Positions 24,066 through 37,200 of a DNA stretch of 64,000 nt are shown here, piece by piece. The stretch is from Paramecium pentaurelia (Eukaryota; Ciliophora; Oligohymenophorea; Peniculida; Parameciidae): NCBI GenBank assembly GCA_905183005.1, contig CAJJDO010000133.1, positions 124,001 through 188,000 of the forward strand, written 5' to 3'. The notes beneath the pieces are model-generated. The model searched no databases. It worked only from the letters and a program-made list of their open reading frames with translations, and was not told the origin of the DNA. The translations under genes were made by a program, and so were the position numbers. The number at the start of each line of letters is the position of its first letter. Within the stretch, counting starts at the first letter, position 1.

Positions 24066-24424
24066 TAAAAAAGAATTTTAATTTCTGGATTTGAAATATA
24101 TTTTAAATTAGCATTTATTCAATTAATTATGAGAAAATCATATTAAAAAATTCTATATTCCTGTAATACTATCAATTTTTTGTAGCTGATTGAAGAAGTT
24201 ATAGTGAATTATTTAAAAAAATAATGAGAAAGATAATTAATATATTCATAAATGTAAATATAAATAATTAAATAAAAAATAATGTTAAGACATTAAATAT
24301 ATTACTTTTTATTTGATCTTTTAAGTTGATTAAGAAATAATTAGATTACTATTAATCATCTAAGATATTGAGATATTTTATAGATAATTTTTAATATTTA
24401 TTTATGAGATGATGATTTATACAT
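24066..24424. other. Intergenic
   Basis: A 359-bp AT-rich spacer. Open reading continues leftward from the adjacent gene if its last intron is ignored, but the spliced stop at 24425 gives a more gene-like C-terminus. Nothing else seen. Confidence 0.35.
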
Positions 24425-25305
24425 TCAAGGTTTCTTTTTTGTGGCTTAAGAATCATCTAAAATTTGATTTAGAGTTTAACTTAAGATAGAATATTATTGT
24501 ACTTTTTCAATTGTTATAAATTTTTATCTTATTGATTTTTGATGATTAATTTCTAAATATTATACATCTTAATAAGTGAGGAGCCATTTTAAGATTTAAG
24601 AAGAGTAGAACTTTTATCAGTTATTTTTTCTTATGATGAATTCATATTGATTTTTTGACGACTAAAAGGATATACATGATCTCATACATATTTTTCATCA
24701 TTATGTATGAATGTTAGGTACCAGAGCTTCGTTTTTCTCTTGTCTAATGACTATTACAATTTTATATGACTGAAACATAGTTGTCTTGTGAAGTTCCCTA
24801 TTATCTATTATAAACCTAATTGCCTAAAATGTAAGATTTCTTAAATAAACTAGGACTTGATTCTCTAGTGCCATTTTATGAAGAAATCTTTCGTTCTTGA
24901 CTTTAAAGAAGTGTTTTATTCTTATACTTTAGAATGATTATTTAATACTTTATCAAGTAATTCTTATTTTTCCATTTCTAATTAATCTATCTTCTCTTAA
25001 AGACTATCTGAAAATAATTTCATTTACTATTCGACCTAAAATAGTATGTAGTGGCTAATTACTCTAATATGGTTTCTAATTTCAGCTTCTGCCTTCTGAA
25101 CTGCTTTCTCTAATTAATCATAATCAAGACTCTTTTGTTGTTGTACTAATTCAATCAGAATTGTCACTTATTCTCTTAATATTATGATCAATTCATCAAG
25201 ATTAGGTTTGAGATCAAAATCACTCTTAATTGTTAATTGAATCTATAGATAGTGTATAATTAATACATCTTGAACAATCTTTAGTAACTAGTTATTAATG
25301 TTCAT
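24425..25305 (-). CDS. Coiled-coil protein, hypothetical
   Basis: ATG 25305 to TGA 24425-24427; introns of 22, 26 and 23 nt leave exactly 270 codons. Residues about 15-130 are strongly helical with heptads (LEKAVQKAEAEIRNHIRVI, SLQEKIDQLEMEKQELLDK). The C-terminal half is polar and Ser/Asn/Gln-rich (ISSQNGTRESSPSLFKKS). It ends LNQILDDSQATKKKP. Two of the proposed introns end in AAG, so the exon model is less certain than most here; the frame sum supports it. No known family. It is head-to-head with the next gene: the two start codons are 17 bp apart. Confidence 0.6.
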
Positions 25306-25322
25306 AATTTATTATTATCAAA

Positions 25323-26245
25323 ATGAATTCAGCTTAGGTTTATCACATAATCAGCGATAAATTTCATTCCTTATACATGTCAAATATCCATTAAGCTGAA
25401 TAATTGAATCTTCTTCGATCTAGAAATTTAAGGACTATTATTTGTGTAGACAAGAGTCCTTCAAAACATTACACTGATTTTGCACGATACTATGTAATTA
25501 ATTTATCTTAGTATTTAGTAAGTGTTTTTACAAGATGATAAATCTACATAACAACTTTAAAATATTTGTGAATTGATCTAGAATGGATTGAAATTATCAT
25601 CAATACTTGTAGTGTGTAATAACGGGTTGTAAGGAGCACCAACTATTGTAATTGCTTATCTCATTAGTCGAGGTTGGAAATACGAAAAAGCATTCTATTA
25701 TGTCAAAGAAAAACATAATCTCATCAATCCAAGTCTTTAATCAAAAAAACAATTGATTGAATTTTATGGTTAGATATCTACTTAGTAACCTAAAGAAGAT
25801 GAATTTACTAGATTTACTTAGGTTCTTAAAGAGATGTGGGATAAATAAGATTACTTTGAAAGTTCACCTTGCTTCGATCCTCTTACTGACTCTTTTTAAG
25901 ATGACGGCACCAAAACACCTGGTTTCATATCACCTACAAATGTACTGAAAATACGCAATTCTATTCGAAAACCAGCCTCTCGTAAAAGCAGTATGATTAG
26001 AAGTACATCTTGTAATCAAAAAAGTGATCCAAATGTATGATGAATTTATATTATAGCTTAATTATTCATTTCATTTTGATGAAATTAGAGAATTAGATTA
26101 AGAATAAAAATTAGAAATCTAATCTCCATAATTCTTGTAAGTTCAAGAAATATGTGAAGAGGAAGAAGAAGAACTAGTTAGATTAAGACATAGAAGACAT
26201 AGAAGAAATATAACAAGAAATAAAAGTGCTCATTAAAATATTTGA
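25323..26245 (+). CDS. Dual-specificity phosphatase-fold protein, likely pseudophosphatase
   Basis: ATG 25323 to TGA 26243-26245; introns of 25 and 22 nt leave 292 codons. Residues 10-155 follow the dual-specificity phosphatase fold: FHSLYMSNIHQAEQLNLL, RNLRTIICVDKS, the loop ILVVCNNGLQGAPTIVIAYL, and GWKYEKAFYYVKEKHNLINP. Against HCxxGxSRS, the His is Val, the Cys remains, and the S-R-S part is Q-G-A, so the phosphate-binding Arg is missing. A STYX-like scaffold that binds phosphoproteins is likely. The C-terminal 130 residues are Ser/Arg-rich, then acidic, and end in a basic RHRRHRRN stretch. It is the second such protein within 4 kb. Confidence 0.82.
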
Positions 26246-26488
26246 TTGATTTCAATATATATATCAATAGTTTTTAAGAATCTTTATATTCCAATTCTAT
26301 TCTTATATATTTAAAATAAATATATATATTTATTAACATTCAATAAGTAAATATACATATTCTATAAATAATTATTATATATCTTAATTGATTATTAATA
26401 AGAATATAGTATTTTATTTCAAAATTCAAATAAAATCATTAATTATTGTATATATGTATATATGTTTATATGAATTATTATTATTAAT

Positions 26489-27722
26489 ATGGAGAAGTGG
26501 AAATAAACAATTTATTAACCTCCAAGCTTATTTTTAGAAAGAAAACGTACAGCACTATATCGAAGACTTGATCCATTGTTAGTTGCTCCATTAACTAAAT
26601 TTGATCACAAAGCTTATGATTAACTTTTCAAATCATAAGCTAACTAACATTTGAGAGTCCGAAATCTTTCATTATAATCTGATAGAGTGTAAGAGTTACC
26701 CAAATAATTGGGATTGGAAGACATTGTATTCAAATTACAAAAAATTCGGAAACTCAGGAATACTTGATTTAATTAAAATAACAATGTTTAACTACTTTAT
26801 TGAAATTAACTTACAATCCTCTAAATTTAATAGATAAATATTCGTTATGTAGTCATATATTATAATAAATATTCTCTAATTACTAAAATTTGGTATATGT
26901 TGAGAAAAATTAGAGTATAAAGGAATCATAATAAAATATAATAATTAATAAGATTATTTATATCCAATAATGTAAATTAAACTTCGATCCTCAATCTTTG
27001 TAAAATAAAGGTCTATATCTGCCAAAGAATATCAAACTCACCAATAAAAATCTTAAAAAGTTATATTTTTTTAATTGAGTTACTCCAAGGAGTTTAAATT
27101 AACAAATCAGTTTCTGAAATATAAACAAAAAGTTGGAATAGTTTAATTTTATGAGTCTCCTGATATCTATGATGAAAAATCCAAATAATTTATCAATTTA
27201 GATGAAAAACAAAATACAAAAATGAGTACTACTAATAAAGTTGCAGTAATGAATAAATTAAACATAAGATCAATTAAATAATTATAAGATTCTTATTAAA
27301 ATTAGAGAAATAAATTAAAAAACTGAAGTAATTATTATATGTTAAATTTGATAAGAAGAACTTATTAATCTGAATGAATAAATTAATGATAATTATACTA
27401 TAACAAATATAAGAGAATTGTAACTATTTCTTATAGATACATTTATAGGAAATTATAAGAAAGAGTTCATGATAATTATAAGTTAATGAAGGATTGAATA
27501 GATATAAATTATAAAGTTAGTAAATAATATTCTAAATACTAGAGAGTCTATTATAAACGATTATTGGAATTAGAAAAATTGGTTGTGATATAATATTACA
27601 AATTACCTTTGAGAAAAGTAATAAAGAAGAAATATATAATTTTAATAAAGACTCTTAAATATTTAAGTCTTTTGTTTGAATAAATTAGTTTTAGTTTATT
27701 AGAAATTTTTGGAAATGTATGA
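26489..27722 (+). pseudogene. Hypothetical gene, broken or mis-sequenced
   Basis: From ATG 26489 (MEKWKQTIYQPPSLFLERKR) a typical ciliate coding sequence runs rightward with introns of about 32 and 20 nt through LKYKQKVGIVQFYESPDIYD and MNKLNIRSIKQLQDSYQNQR. It then hits TGA directly after a run of six A; one extra A would restore the frame into KELINLNEQINDN. Further on, an in-frame TGA (KLMKD-stop-IDINYKVSKQYSKYQ) interrupts clearly protein-like sequence that continues to TGA 27720-27722. The product would be basic and helical with no known motif. It may be a recent pseudogene or carry sequencing errors. Confidence 0.45.
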
Positions 27723-27809
27723 AAGATCATCACTCTTATTGAAATAAGGTTAAGTATTTCTATAGAATTAATTGTTTTGTTATGTGTAAATGATTCTCTA
27801 TATTTGAAA

Positions 27810-28444
27810 TCAGTATCTTAAGTTCTCTTATTTTTTGATCTCTCTCTATACTCTGGTCTCTATATTTAGTAAATTCATTTACTCTAATAACCTTTGTATC
27901 CGAATCATTGTATTTACAATCTCTCCATCTTCAGACTCTTCATTTATAACTCGAAGCTTTTTTATGAACTACCTTTTGATTAAACTTACAGTGCTTCCTG
28001 GAATCTACTGTGCAATCTCATTAAAATTAGAACCTTTCCTTATATTTTCCATAATAAGGTGATTCTATTGAATTGAAAACCTCTTCTTTCCTTCAATTAA
28101 ACTCAAAACTAACCTTTCCTCTTTGTGGAAGTTGATTTACACTTCCTACTCTCTTTTCGACACTCTTTCTCAGACATTTATGAGAAACTATCCTCCTTTA
28201 GATATCTATCTTTTTCAATCTATTATTCATCACCATCTATCGATTCAGCAACAGACTAAATTTTCTCTTCACCACCAAATAAGTATTCCTCACACTTCTA
28301 TGCTGAAACTTCCAGTATAGATGATTAAGGTGGGTTTTATACACTGCATACTGTAGATTCCTCTTCTTTTTTTGGAGTTTTAAGTTAATTTTCCCAAAAC
28401 TTGCATGCAGATAACGTTATATAGTTGAAGTCTCTAAGGCTCAT
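27810..28444 (-). CDS. Myb/SANT-like domain protein
   Basis: ATG 28444 to TGA 27810-27812 with one 23-nt intron (AAG acceptor) leaves 204 codons. After an acidic, Ser/Gln-rich N-terminus (residues 1-95, ending in a basic stretch KECRKESRKCKS) comes KRFSIQQNHLIMENIRKGSN followed by FNEIAQQIPGSTVSLIKRQF. The spacing of the helices and of the hydrophobic residues fits a SANT/Myb repeat, closest in feel to the SANT domain of the TFIIIB subunit Bdp1, although the helix-1 Trp is replaced. A charged C-terminal helix follows. Probably nuclear and DNA- or chromatin-associated; the assignment is from pattern only. Confidence 0.65.
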
Positions 28445-28709
28445 TAATTTCAATTTATAAAGAGAAAATAATAAAAATATAATCAATCTTCTCCTCGCTT
28501 ATTATAGTGTGTAGAATCTTATTTAAAATTTACTACTAAATACAATATTTATAATCACTCTTATTAAACAAGAGAACTTTGATTAATAATGGATTAAAAG
28601 TTTATTAATACAAACCTAATATTAAGCTTAAAATTATTATAGGAAGTTCTAGATAAACAGAATGAATAAATTTAACAATTCATCATTATATATATATATA
28701 TCACACTTA

Positions 28710-31700
28710 TCAACGTAAATTTGCATAATTCATTTCAATTGATTACTCTTATCTGACTAATTGTTGAATTCCTTATTCAGAAGATTCAAATTTTATTCTA
28801 ATTTATATATAATATAAATACATTTATTTTAATCGTCTGTTTCTTATATATAAATATAAAATTGCTAATAATAGAACTGTGATAATTCCAAATATTATTC
28901 CTCTTCTATAAACTTTTGGATTTGATCTTAATATAATATTATCCACTTTCATTGTAAGTGTATCATAATAATAATAAAGTCTTATTTCTTCAAAATTATT
29001 TGTATTTATTCTGACTAATTAATTATTTATTAATATATATACCTTTAGCTAAAATACTTAAAGATATTTTCTCAAAATTTTTACCAACATAAAATTAATG
29101 ACTCAATTCTTATTTTTATTAATGAGGTTCTCTATTTAATGATATTGAAGGAAAGCTTATTGATGAATCACAATGATAAATTGGAATTTCCTCATCTGTT
29201 TAATTATATAACTTGTAAATAAAATTGTATGAGAAACTCTAGATTTTATATTCAGAACTAGATTTTTCTGTTACTTAAATTGGACTAAAAAATACACTAA
29301 TATTTTCGCCATCATAATGTGCTGTAAATTCACCTCCATCTCCAGGTTCAAAATGTTCATGTGGTACTATACTACTAGGTTAAAGAATATTCACTTTTAG
29401 AATATAATCCACATAATCCTTTTAAGGAATAATACTCTTAATAGCTTTAGTACTTAAATAATAAGGACCTGCATTTTAAATAGGTATAGTTCCAATTATT
29501 TATTTATTATGTTTATAATCCATTTTTTAGGAATATGATCCTCTTTATAAATTCTCAAGATTTTCACTTCCATATACACTTATAATTCCACCACATAATT
29601 AGGCTTGAATGAGAATTTTTGAAGGTTAATGTAAATTTATTTCCCAAAATCTTTATTATCCAATCTTATTAGATGCAAATCTTTATAGTTTTGGTGCCAA
29701 AACATTCAAGAAATCATTACCTAAGGTAACAGTATAGGGTAGATTTGAAGGTTCTCTGGGACTTATTTATAAGAAATATAATCCAGGAGTACTAGGAAAT
29801 TCAAAATGCATTATTTAATCTGTTTGATTATGTCTAATGAATTGAACATCTTATAAATTGTGATAATCACTTAAGAAATTTGGATTATTATAGAGATCTT
29901 AGGTTAATTTTATATTAGGATGTTAAGTCTTCTCACTGATTCTTGATTATGAATGACCATAAGTTTCAATATCTAATGTATAAAATCCTTCATTTGAATT
30001 TTCATAGGATCTATCAGGAATTACAAAATAGAATGGTACAGTATGAGTAGAATTTAGTAAATGACTTTGAGGTTCTCCAAGTTTAAGTTCAATTGCTTAT
30101 TATTTTTAGATACATTCAATCTTATAAGTAGCTCTGGATTTTGATATGATTTTGAATCTATAAAGATATTTATGTTCACCAGAATTGTCTTTATTAATTT
30201 CAATAGTTTTGTTAGGGAATTACCCTTCAGCATAAGAGTATCCAATTACTTTGCCATCTTTATCAGTAAGACCTTCATTTACATCTAAAGTAAGCAAGAG
30301 ATTATCTATATCTTATAAAGTTTTGAAGTATCCTCCAAATATTTTAATATCTCCATCATAGATTGTTGTATTCAAATAAAAATCATCTTCTACTACATAG
30401 TGATAATAGTGAGGCTAATTAGATGAGATGTGATTGGTAATTTCAACATTATCTAATAGTTAAGTTGATTCATTATCCAAAGAAATAGTAATTGAAATAT
30501 CATTGTCTACATTGAAATTCTCAACGCTAATTAAATAATAACAAGATGAACAGTATTTTATATCCTTTTTTATTGTTAAGAAGAAATCAATCATTTTCCA
30601 CATAGGTCTATAAAGTATAATCAAATAAATTACTCATCTTTAACTTTTAGAATGGCATCTGCTTACATAGTCATATCTTTATAGGTATACACATGAACAT
30701 TTGCTCTATTATATTATGTAACAAGATTAGAACTAAATAATATAGTAAATTCAGAGTCTTATGCATGATAATAATTAAGATAGGTAACTGAATTGTATTC
30801 CGCAAAAAAGTTCATAGGTATTCCTTTTTTGATTTGATAAAAATGAAGATTTCCAATATTTATTTAAATTGAAAATTTTACATTATCAAATGCATAAACA
30901 CCAACACTATAATAATAAAAAATTAATTTTACTAATAATTAACTGCATCTAATGAATTTTCTTTAGGAGGTATGATTAATTAATCTCCTAACATAGTATT
31001 AGAACTGAATTAATGAGTATCTAAAGTAGGCATTTCATTTCTACTGGCTAAAACTATTAAGCTGCCTGAACTTAAGGGAGACACTACTACCATAAGTCCA
31101 GATGCCAATGATACATTGAATATTTTGAAATACTTAATTTTTTAATTTTCAGCCTCACCATAATATATAATAGATGGATATAAGATTGTATAACTTGATG
31201 ATCTAGTAATAACATATTATCCTTTTGGATCATATTTTGAATCTTTTATACAAGTAACAGCCATATAACATCCATTCTATTTACAATTATTAATCTCTAG
31301 AAATTCATCAGATATAAAGATTGAACTACCAATATCATTTGAATCATCTAAGGATTACAATATAGAATCTTAATTATTAGTTGGAAATTCTTCTAATTTA
31401 GGTTGTGAATTAAAGAGTTATAATAATATTTTGAGTTCACCTGAGATTGAAAATACAGATATTTCTGTTTCTTAATCAGTTAAATAGAATAAATAATGAT
31501 CTGCTTTATTTTATAATGGTTTAGTAACTGGTTCACCATCATATAAGAAAACAATAGAGGCTTCTTTAGTAACTAATAATGAGAAATATGTATCTACTGT
31601 AGCAGTTATCATAATTGTTATTTAACATTTAATGATTTCAGTAGCATTTGTTTTACATTTTTCAAAGTTTAAGTCTTCACTTCTTAATAACATACTAGAA

Positions 31701-34191
31701 GCTTTCATCTCTTGAACTAAATTACCATAGTAAATTTATGCTTTTAAAACAGATTAATCCATATATTCAACATTCTTTGTTATCACTAATTCATCCCTTG
31801 TAAAGTAATTAAGTAAGAATGTTTATGTTTCATCTTAAGATATATAACCTCTATAATTATCACCTATAATCAATTCAATTGGTTGATTGTTGATACGATA
31901 ATAGATTTAATATGATAATTGATTAGTTGATATTACTGGATTTGGTTCTACTCTAATATACAAATATTAAGGATAGATTTTGCTTCTTGGATTGATGGAT
32001 AAGAAATCACTACCAGTCAAGAATGCTTTATTTTTATCAACTTCAGGATGATCAAATCCATACATAAGGAAACTTCCTTAAATAACTCTGAGTTTAACAT
32101 CAACACCATAATGAATTTGTTAATCAGGATTATAATAAGCACTCAAATCAATCTTAAATAACTAAACATCACTATTATTTTAAGATGTAATTTCTTATGG
32201 ATAACCATCTAATAATAATATATATTAATGAGGATATTTGCCTATTTAACTCCAATCTCCCCTATTTCTAAATACATAAACTGTAATAATATATTGACAT
32301 GCTGTATAACCATTTACAGCTATATAATAGGTACCACTTATAGGTTCTTACTCATTTTATTAACCAAATTGTCCATAAGTGATAACATTTTGTACAGCTT
32401 ATTAATCTTTTTGAGTAGGATTCTTGTTAGTTTTAGATGCAAATATTTTAGGTTGTCCTTATATGGGTGTAACCTAAATCATCAATCTTCTAATATAATC
32501 TTATTCTTCAACTATGAATTTATAATAATTATTTAATCCTAATCCTACATATTACTTCATTGGAGTATTTTCTCTCAAAATTATTGATTCTCCTTTTGTA
32601 GTTATAAGAATTGAATAAATCAATTCATCAACATCATTTTTTGATCCAGGATATATTAAAACATCATAATAACATTAAAATGTGTTATCATATTATGAAC
32701 AAATTTTTGGATCATTATCAAATACAATGACATCATTACCAGGACTATGAATATCAAATTTATTAATTACTTATCTGAATATAAAAATAATTTTCCTGGT
32801 TCAGTGACTACTTTTTATTCTTTATTTACAATTTCATCTTATTAGACATTACAATTCCATAAATTCTCACATTATTTTACAATAATATCAGCATCCCCTT
32901 ATATATTCTTTAAACTCACACTAACAGATTATTTTTCAGTATATCTTATGTAGAATTTATATGCTATTTAGCTATTCTTTGATAATTTAGCAGTTGTAGG
33001 TTTATTAAGTTCTAGAAGCATGAAATTAGGATCTACAATTTAAGATTTCAATTCATATGTTGCATTAGATTCCTTTCCTCTTACTGCAACAAATACATAA
33101 TTTCCTTTTGCTTTTAAATTATCTAAATCTGCTTTAGAAATTACAAGATCATCAGTAATCCTGTCCTTTAATTACCAATAATATTAATCTAAGAATGGTG
33201 GTTGAAAATCTAAATTAACATACATTTCAGTATAGCCTTTATAAGGAAGTAATTAAATATTTAAGACAGTTTGACCAAGTTAAATGGATTCATAATCTTA
33301 TGAAAGATCAATGCAATAAAACTAATAATCATCCTCAGCCACTATATCTTCAACTCTATCTCCTAATTCTAAATAACGAATAGTTAGATAAGTTCTTGTT
33401 TGAACTTAAATGATAGCTCCTTCTTAACCTTCTACAAGTAATGTGAACTTGCTGTTTGTTTCTAAATTATGAATCTTGAACTTTTGCATGCCTGAAAATG
33501 TATCTTATCCAATAAAATCAGAATGTTATGGTGTTGGCTTTGATTCACCTATATTTAAATATGATTTAAAGGATTCTTATAATATTTCCATATTTTTCAC
33601 TCTTACTTAAATCTCTAAAGTTGGTTTCAACTGAGTTTCTTCCCAAGTCAAGTTCTTTGTTTCAATTCTGATAACATCAGTCCATGTAGTCTTATCATAT
33701 TTGAATTCTAAGTCATCAGCTAAAATAATGAAGATTAGGATATTTACAATTCGTCATCAATAATTCTGATTGATAAACTACTTTCAAAGAATATCTACAA
33801 TATCCATCACAATGTATTGCTAAATAATATGGACCCTTTTAAGGTTTATCAATCACACAAATATCTATCAATCACAAAATATTATACCCATGCCAATTGA
33901 GTCACATATTTAGTCAGCTGTATTCTCATTAGGCTCTGTTACTTTTGTTGATATATAAATATCTGGATTTCCCAAAGCAGATAATTATTTTACTACAACC
34001 ACCAAATCTGAATCTTATTTCACCTCCTTCAACTCAAACTAATATAATTCATATTTAGCATTTCCATGCCATGGCATTATAGCACTAAAAATAACATATT
34101 TTTAATCAAATTACTTGTTAACAGTCTCCCCAATCTGTATTGGTTAATTTGCTAAAACAGAATATGTAATACACAATAGACCAAGAAACAT
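28710..34191 (-). CDS. Giant type I membrane protein with PPC-like ectodomain repeats
   Basis: From ATG 34191 to TGA 28710-28712, about 1,800 residues with several short introns (for example 23 nt and 28 nt near the 5' end; not all were resolved). It starts with a signal peptide (MFLGLLCITYSVLA) and ends with one TM segment (GIIFGIITVLLLAILYLYI), a stop-transfer RNRRLK and a short cytoplasmic tail of about 45 residues. The ectodomain is beta-rich and carries spaced units such as KGPYYLAIHCDGYCRYSLKV and SGTYYIAVNGYTACQYIITV, which look like bacterial pre-peptidase C-terminal (PPC) domains. It is probably a surface or phagosomal protein; ligand unknown. Internal exon borders are approximate. 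Confidence 0.8.
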
Positions 34192-34256
34192 TATTTAAAT
34201 ATATATATTTATATAAATATTTATATTCTCTTTCTTAAATATCAATCCCCTCTAAA

Positions 34257-37200
34257 TCATTATTAACATTCTTCAACAACTTCTTATATTGATATTAATT
34301 ATTCCTTCTACTTAATTTAATTTTATTATTTTTTTTATACTTTTATTCCAGCTCTTAAATTATTCCACTTCTCAATTATTAACTATTTATTCAACTCTAA
34401 CATTTATTTATCAATCTATTTTTCTTAATCATTCTATTCCCAACTTTTTAAATCCTTTTCTAATTATTTCATCTTTTTATGGACATCTTCTCCCTTTAAC
34501 AATTATTTCATATATTCTCCCAATTCATTCAACAAAGAATTTATTAAATGAATATCAAATGAATTATTAAAGTTTTACCTTGCATTTAATAGTTATCTAT
34601 ATTTATATTTTATTTATTATTACCTCTATAAAGATACACTTAATTTCAAATCTTCATTAAAATTAGAAATATTGTTTTTCATATATCTATTTAAATCTCT
34701 TAATGTTAAACTTATACATTCTTTATATCCTATCTTAAAATACTATAGACTTCTCACAAATTGTAGATTTTACTTTATTTATTCAGTCAGATTTATTTTA
34801 TGATCCTTTCTAAACCCTTTCCATTTCTTAATCAACTTTCTCATACTATTTATCTTACCTTCTTTATTAATTTAATAATTATTCCATACTTCAATACAAT
34901 TATCATAATATTCCTCTAACTATTACTTAGATTTTATATTTATAATTTCTACTTCAATTATATCCTCATCTAAATAACTTGAAAGAGAGATCAATATATT
35001 TATTTTTTTTTAAACTTCCTTTTTATTATTTGATATTTCTTTAATCAAAATATCTTGTAATTTTTATAACGTTTTTAGTTTTTAACATTATTTTAGATAT
35101 TCAATAAGACTTTTTATAGCCTTAATTTATTGAGTATTTAAAAGATTTATTGCAAATATTAATAAAAATTATTAGATTTAATCCTAGTAATACTTTGAAC
35201 AACAAAATTAATAAAATTCAAATAGATAATCTAAATATTCTAATAGTAATTATTAATTATTTAATTAAAATACTCCAGTCTCTAATTTACAATATTATTC
35301 ATTAACATTTTCAATCTTATTTAAATATTCTTTATAGACTTTAACTATTGTTAATTTCTATTAACAGTAACACAAAATTGAAATTAAAATATTTAAACCT
35401 ATCCTAATTGCATGGCTTAATTACTCATCCAAATAAAATCTGTCCATTACATATTAACTATAATCTAAAAAACATCCAATAGAATCCTCAATAATTCCAA
35501 AATGCTAACATTCAAGAAATTCAATATATTTAAGATATGGGGCATATTTATCCTAATTTTAAAGTATTAAAACAGCAAAAGATAATTAATCAGTCAAATT
35601 TAATATATTAATTGCCATTATCATATTTGAATGGTAATTATTTTACTTCTAAGAAATCTGCATAATCAAACTTAAAGAAATCTCACGAATTATATATTTG
35701 ATATAATTAGGAGTGTTACCTATTCTTTAATTATTTTTCAATATAATTCTTTATAATAATTTTAAAGTCTAAGATACTTCAGAATCTAATATTGAGTATT
35801 CTTATAATTCAATTTATTTTGAATAATAAATTGAGAGAGGATGAAACTTTTTTGATTCCTATTTTTTTTAGGAAATTTTACTTTAAAACTTTTTATCAGA
35901 TTATTCTAACATTAAGAATACTAATAGTTCTGCGATTGTATCTTCCCAATCTTCTTGAGAACTTACTGAAAAAGACTCATCATCATTAATTTGATAAAAA
36001 TCTATTAGTTTTTGTGATTAATAGTTTAAAATTTATTAAATCTTCAAAAAAAAAGAATTTTTAATTTATTCAATAATTTACTCAAATGGTATGGAAATAT
36101 ACTCATATCCAATATCCATAAATAATAAGGAATGTTTTAATTTCTGAGTATTTTCCATATTTTGAGTTTCTTTTACAACTTGTTTAATTAATTTGGATGA
36201 TATGTGTAGGAGTAAAGAATGAGAATAATGACTCATAATATCACCTTAAGGAATTGAGATACCATAGCAAAATAATAAAGCTTCATTAATATACCCTTAA
36301 TTTTTATAGGAAATCAACTAATTATGAAAATATTCTTAAATTTAAAATAATCCTATAAGTTTTTCATATGAGAAATTGTTTATAGATTAAAGAAGATCAA
36401 AACTTAATATTATTGCTTCTATTTATTTAAGTTGTTCATTAAAAGTCAAATTTTTCTTATAAATATTTGCATTAATTATTATTTAATCTAGATCAACATC
36501 ATCTATTTCTTATTATTTTTTCATGTAATAATTCTTTGTAATTTAAAATTCTTTATCAATTGCTTTTACAAAATCTACTGCATTTTACTATTAACCTTAA
36601 ATTAATTTAATATATTAATAATATTAGATTTTTTAAAATCTAAATTATTCTTAATCTGATTATTTATTTAATTTAATTTTCTTAAATATTTCAATAGCAT
36701 CTGAAAAATTGTTAAAAGACATACACAAATCTATGGAATGTTTAAAGTTTAATTAGTATATTAATGCTTTCCAAAAACCTAATCCAATTAATTCTTAATA
36801 ACAATTCAATCCTAAACTATTGTTAAGATTTAAATCCTCTTCATTTTTAAATGTTAAGAAAATAGGATTAATAGTTTCTATTATATTATTAAATACTATT
36901 TAAGATAAAGCTGATTATTCAAGTAGAGTTCTTCTATAAGATCCCATAGTAATGATTTAAATATCTACTGATGCATTATTCTTCGTTAATGGAGAATAAG
37001 CAGATACTAAAGAAACTAGATATCTACCTAAATAAGATGATAATTTAAAGTAATTGCATAAATAAATGCATAATTTATAACTTTTGAATTATTCCAAAAT
37101 ATCCAAAATCATATAAATTGAATCAATATCTATGTTTTCCAAATCATAAACAAAATTGATCATATGATCAAACTCTTTATCATTATCTTTTCTATTTGAT

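Noticed and set aside
27835..28320. Open frames on the plus strand
   Set aside because: They are shadows of the minus-strand SANT-like gene, whose composition and splicing are far more convincing.
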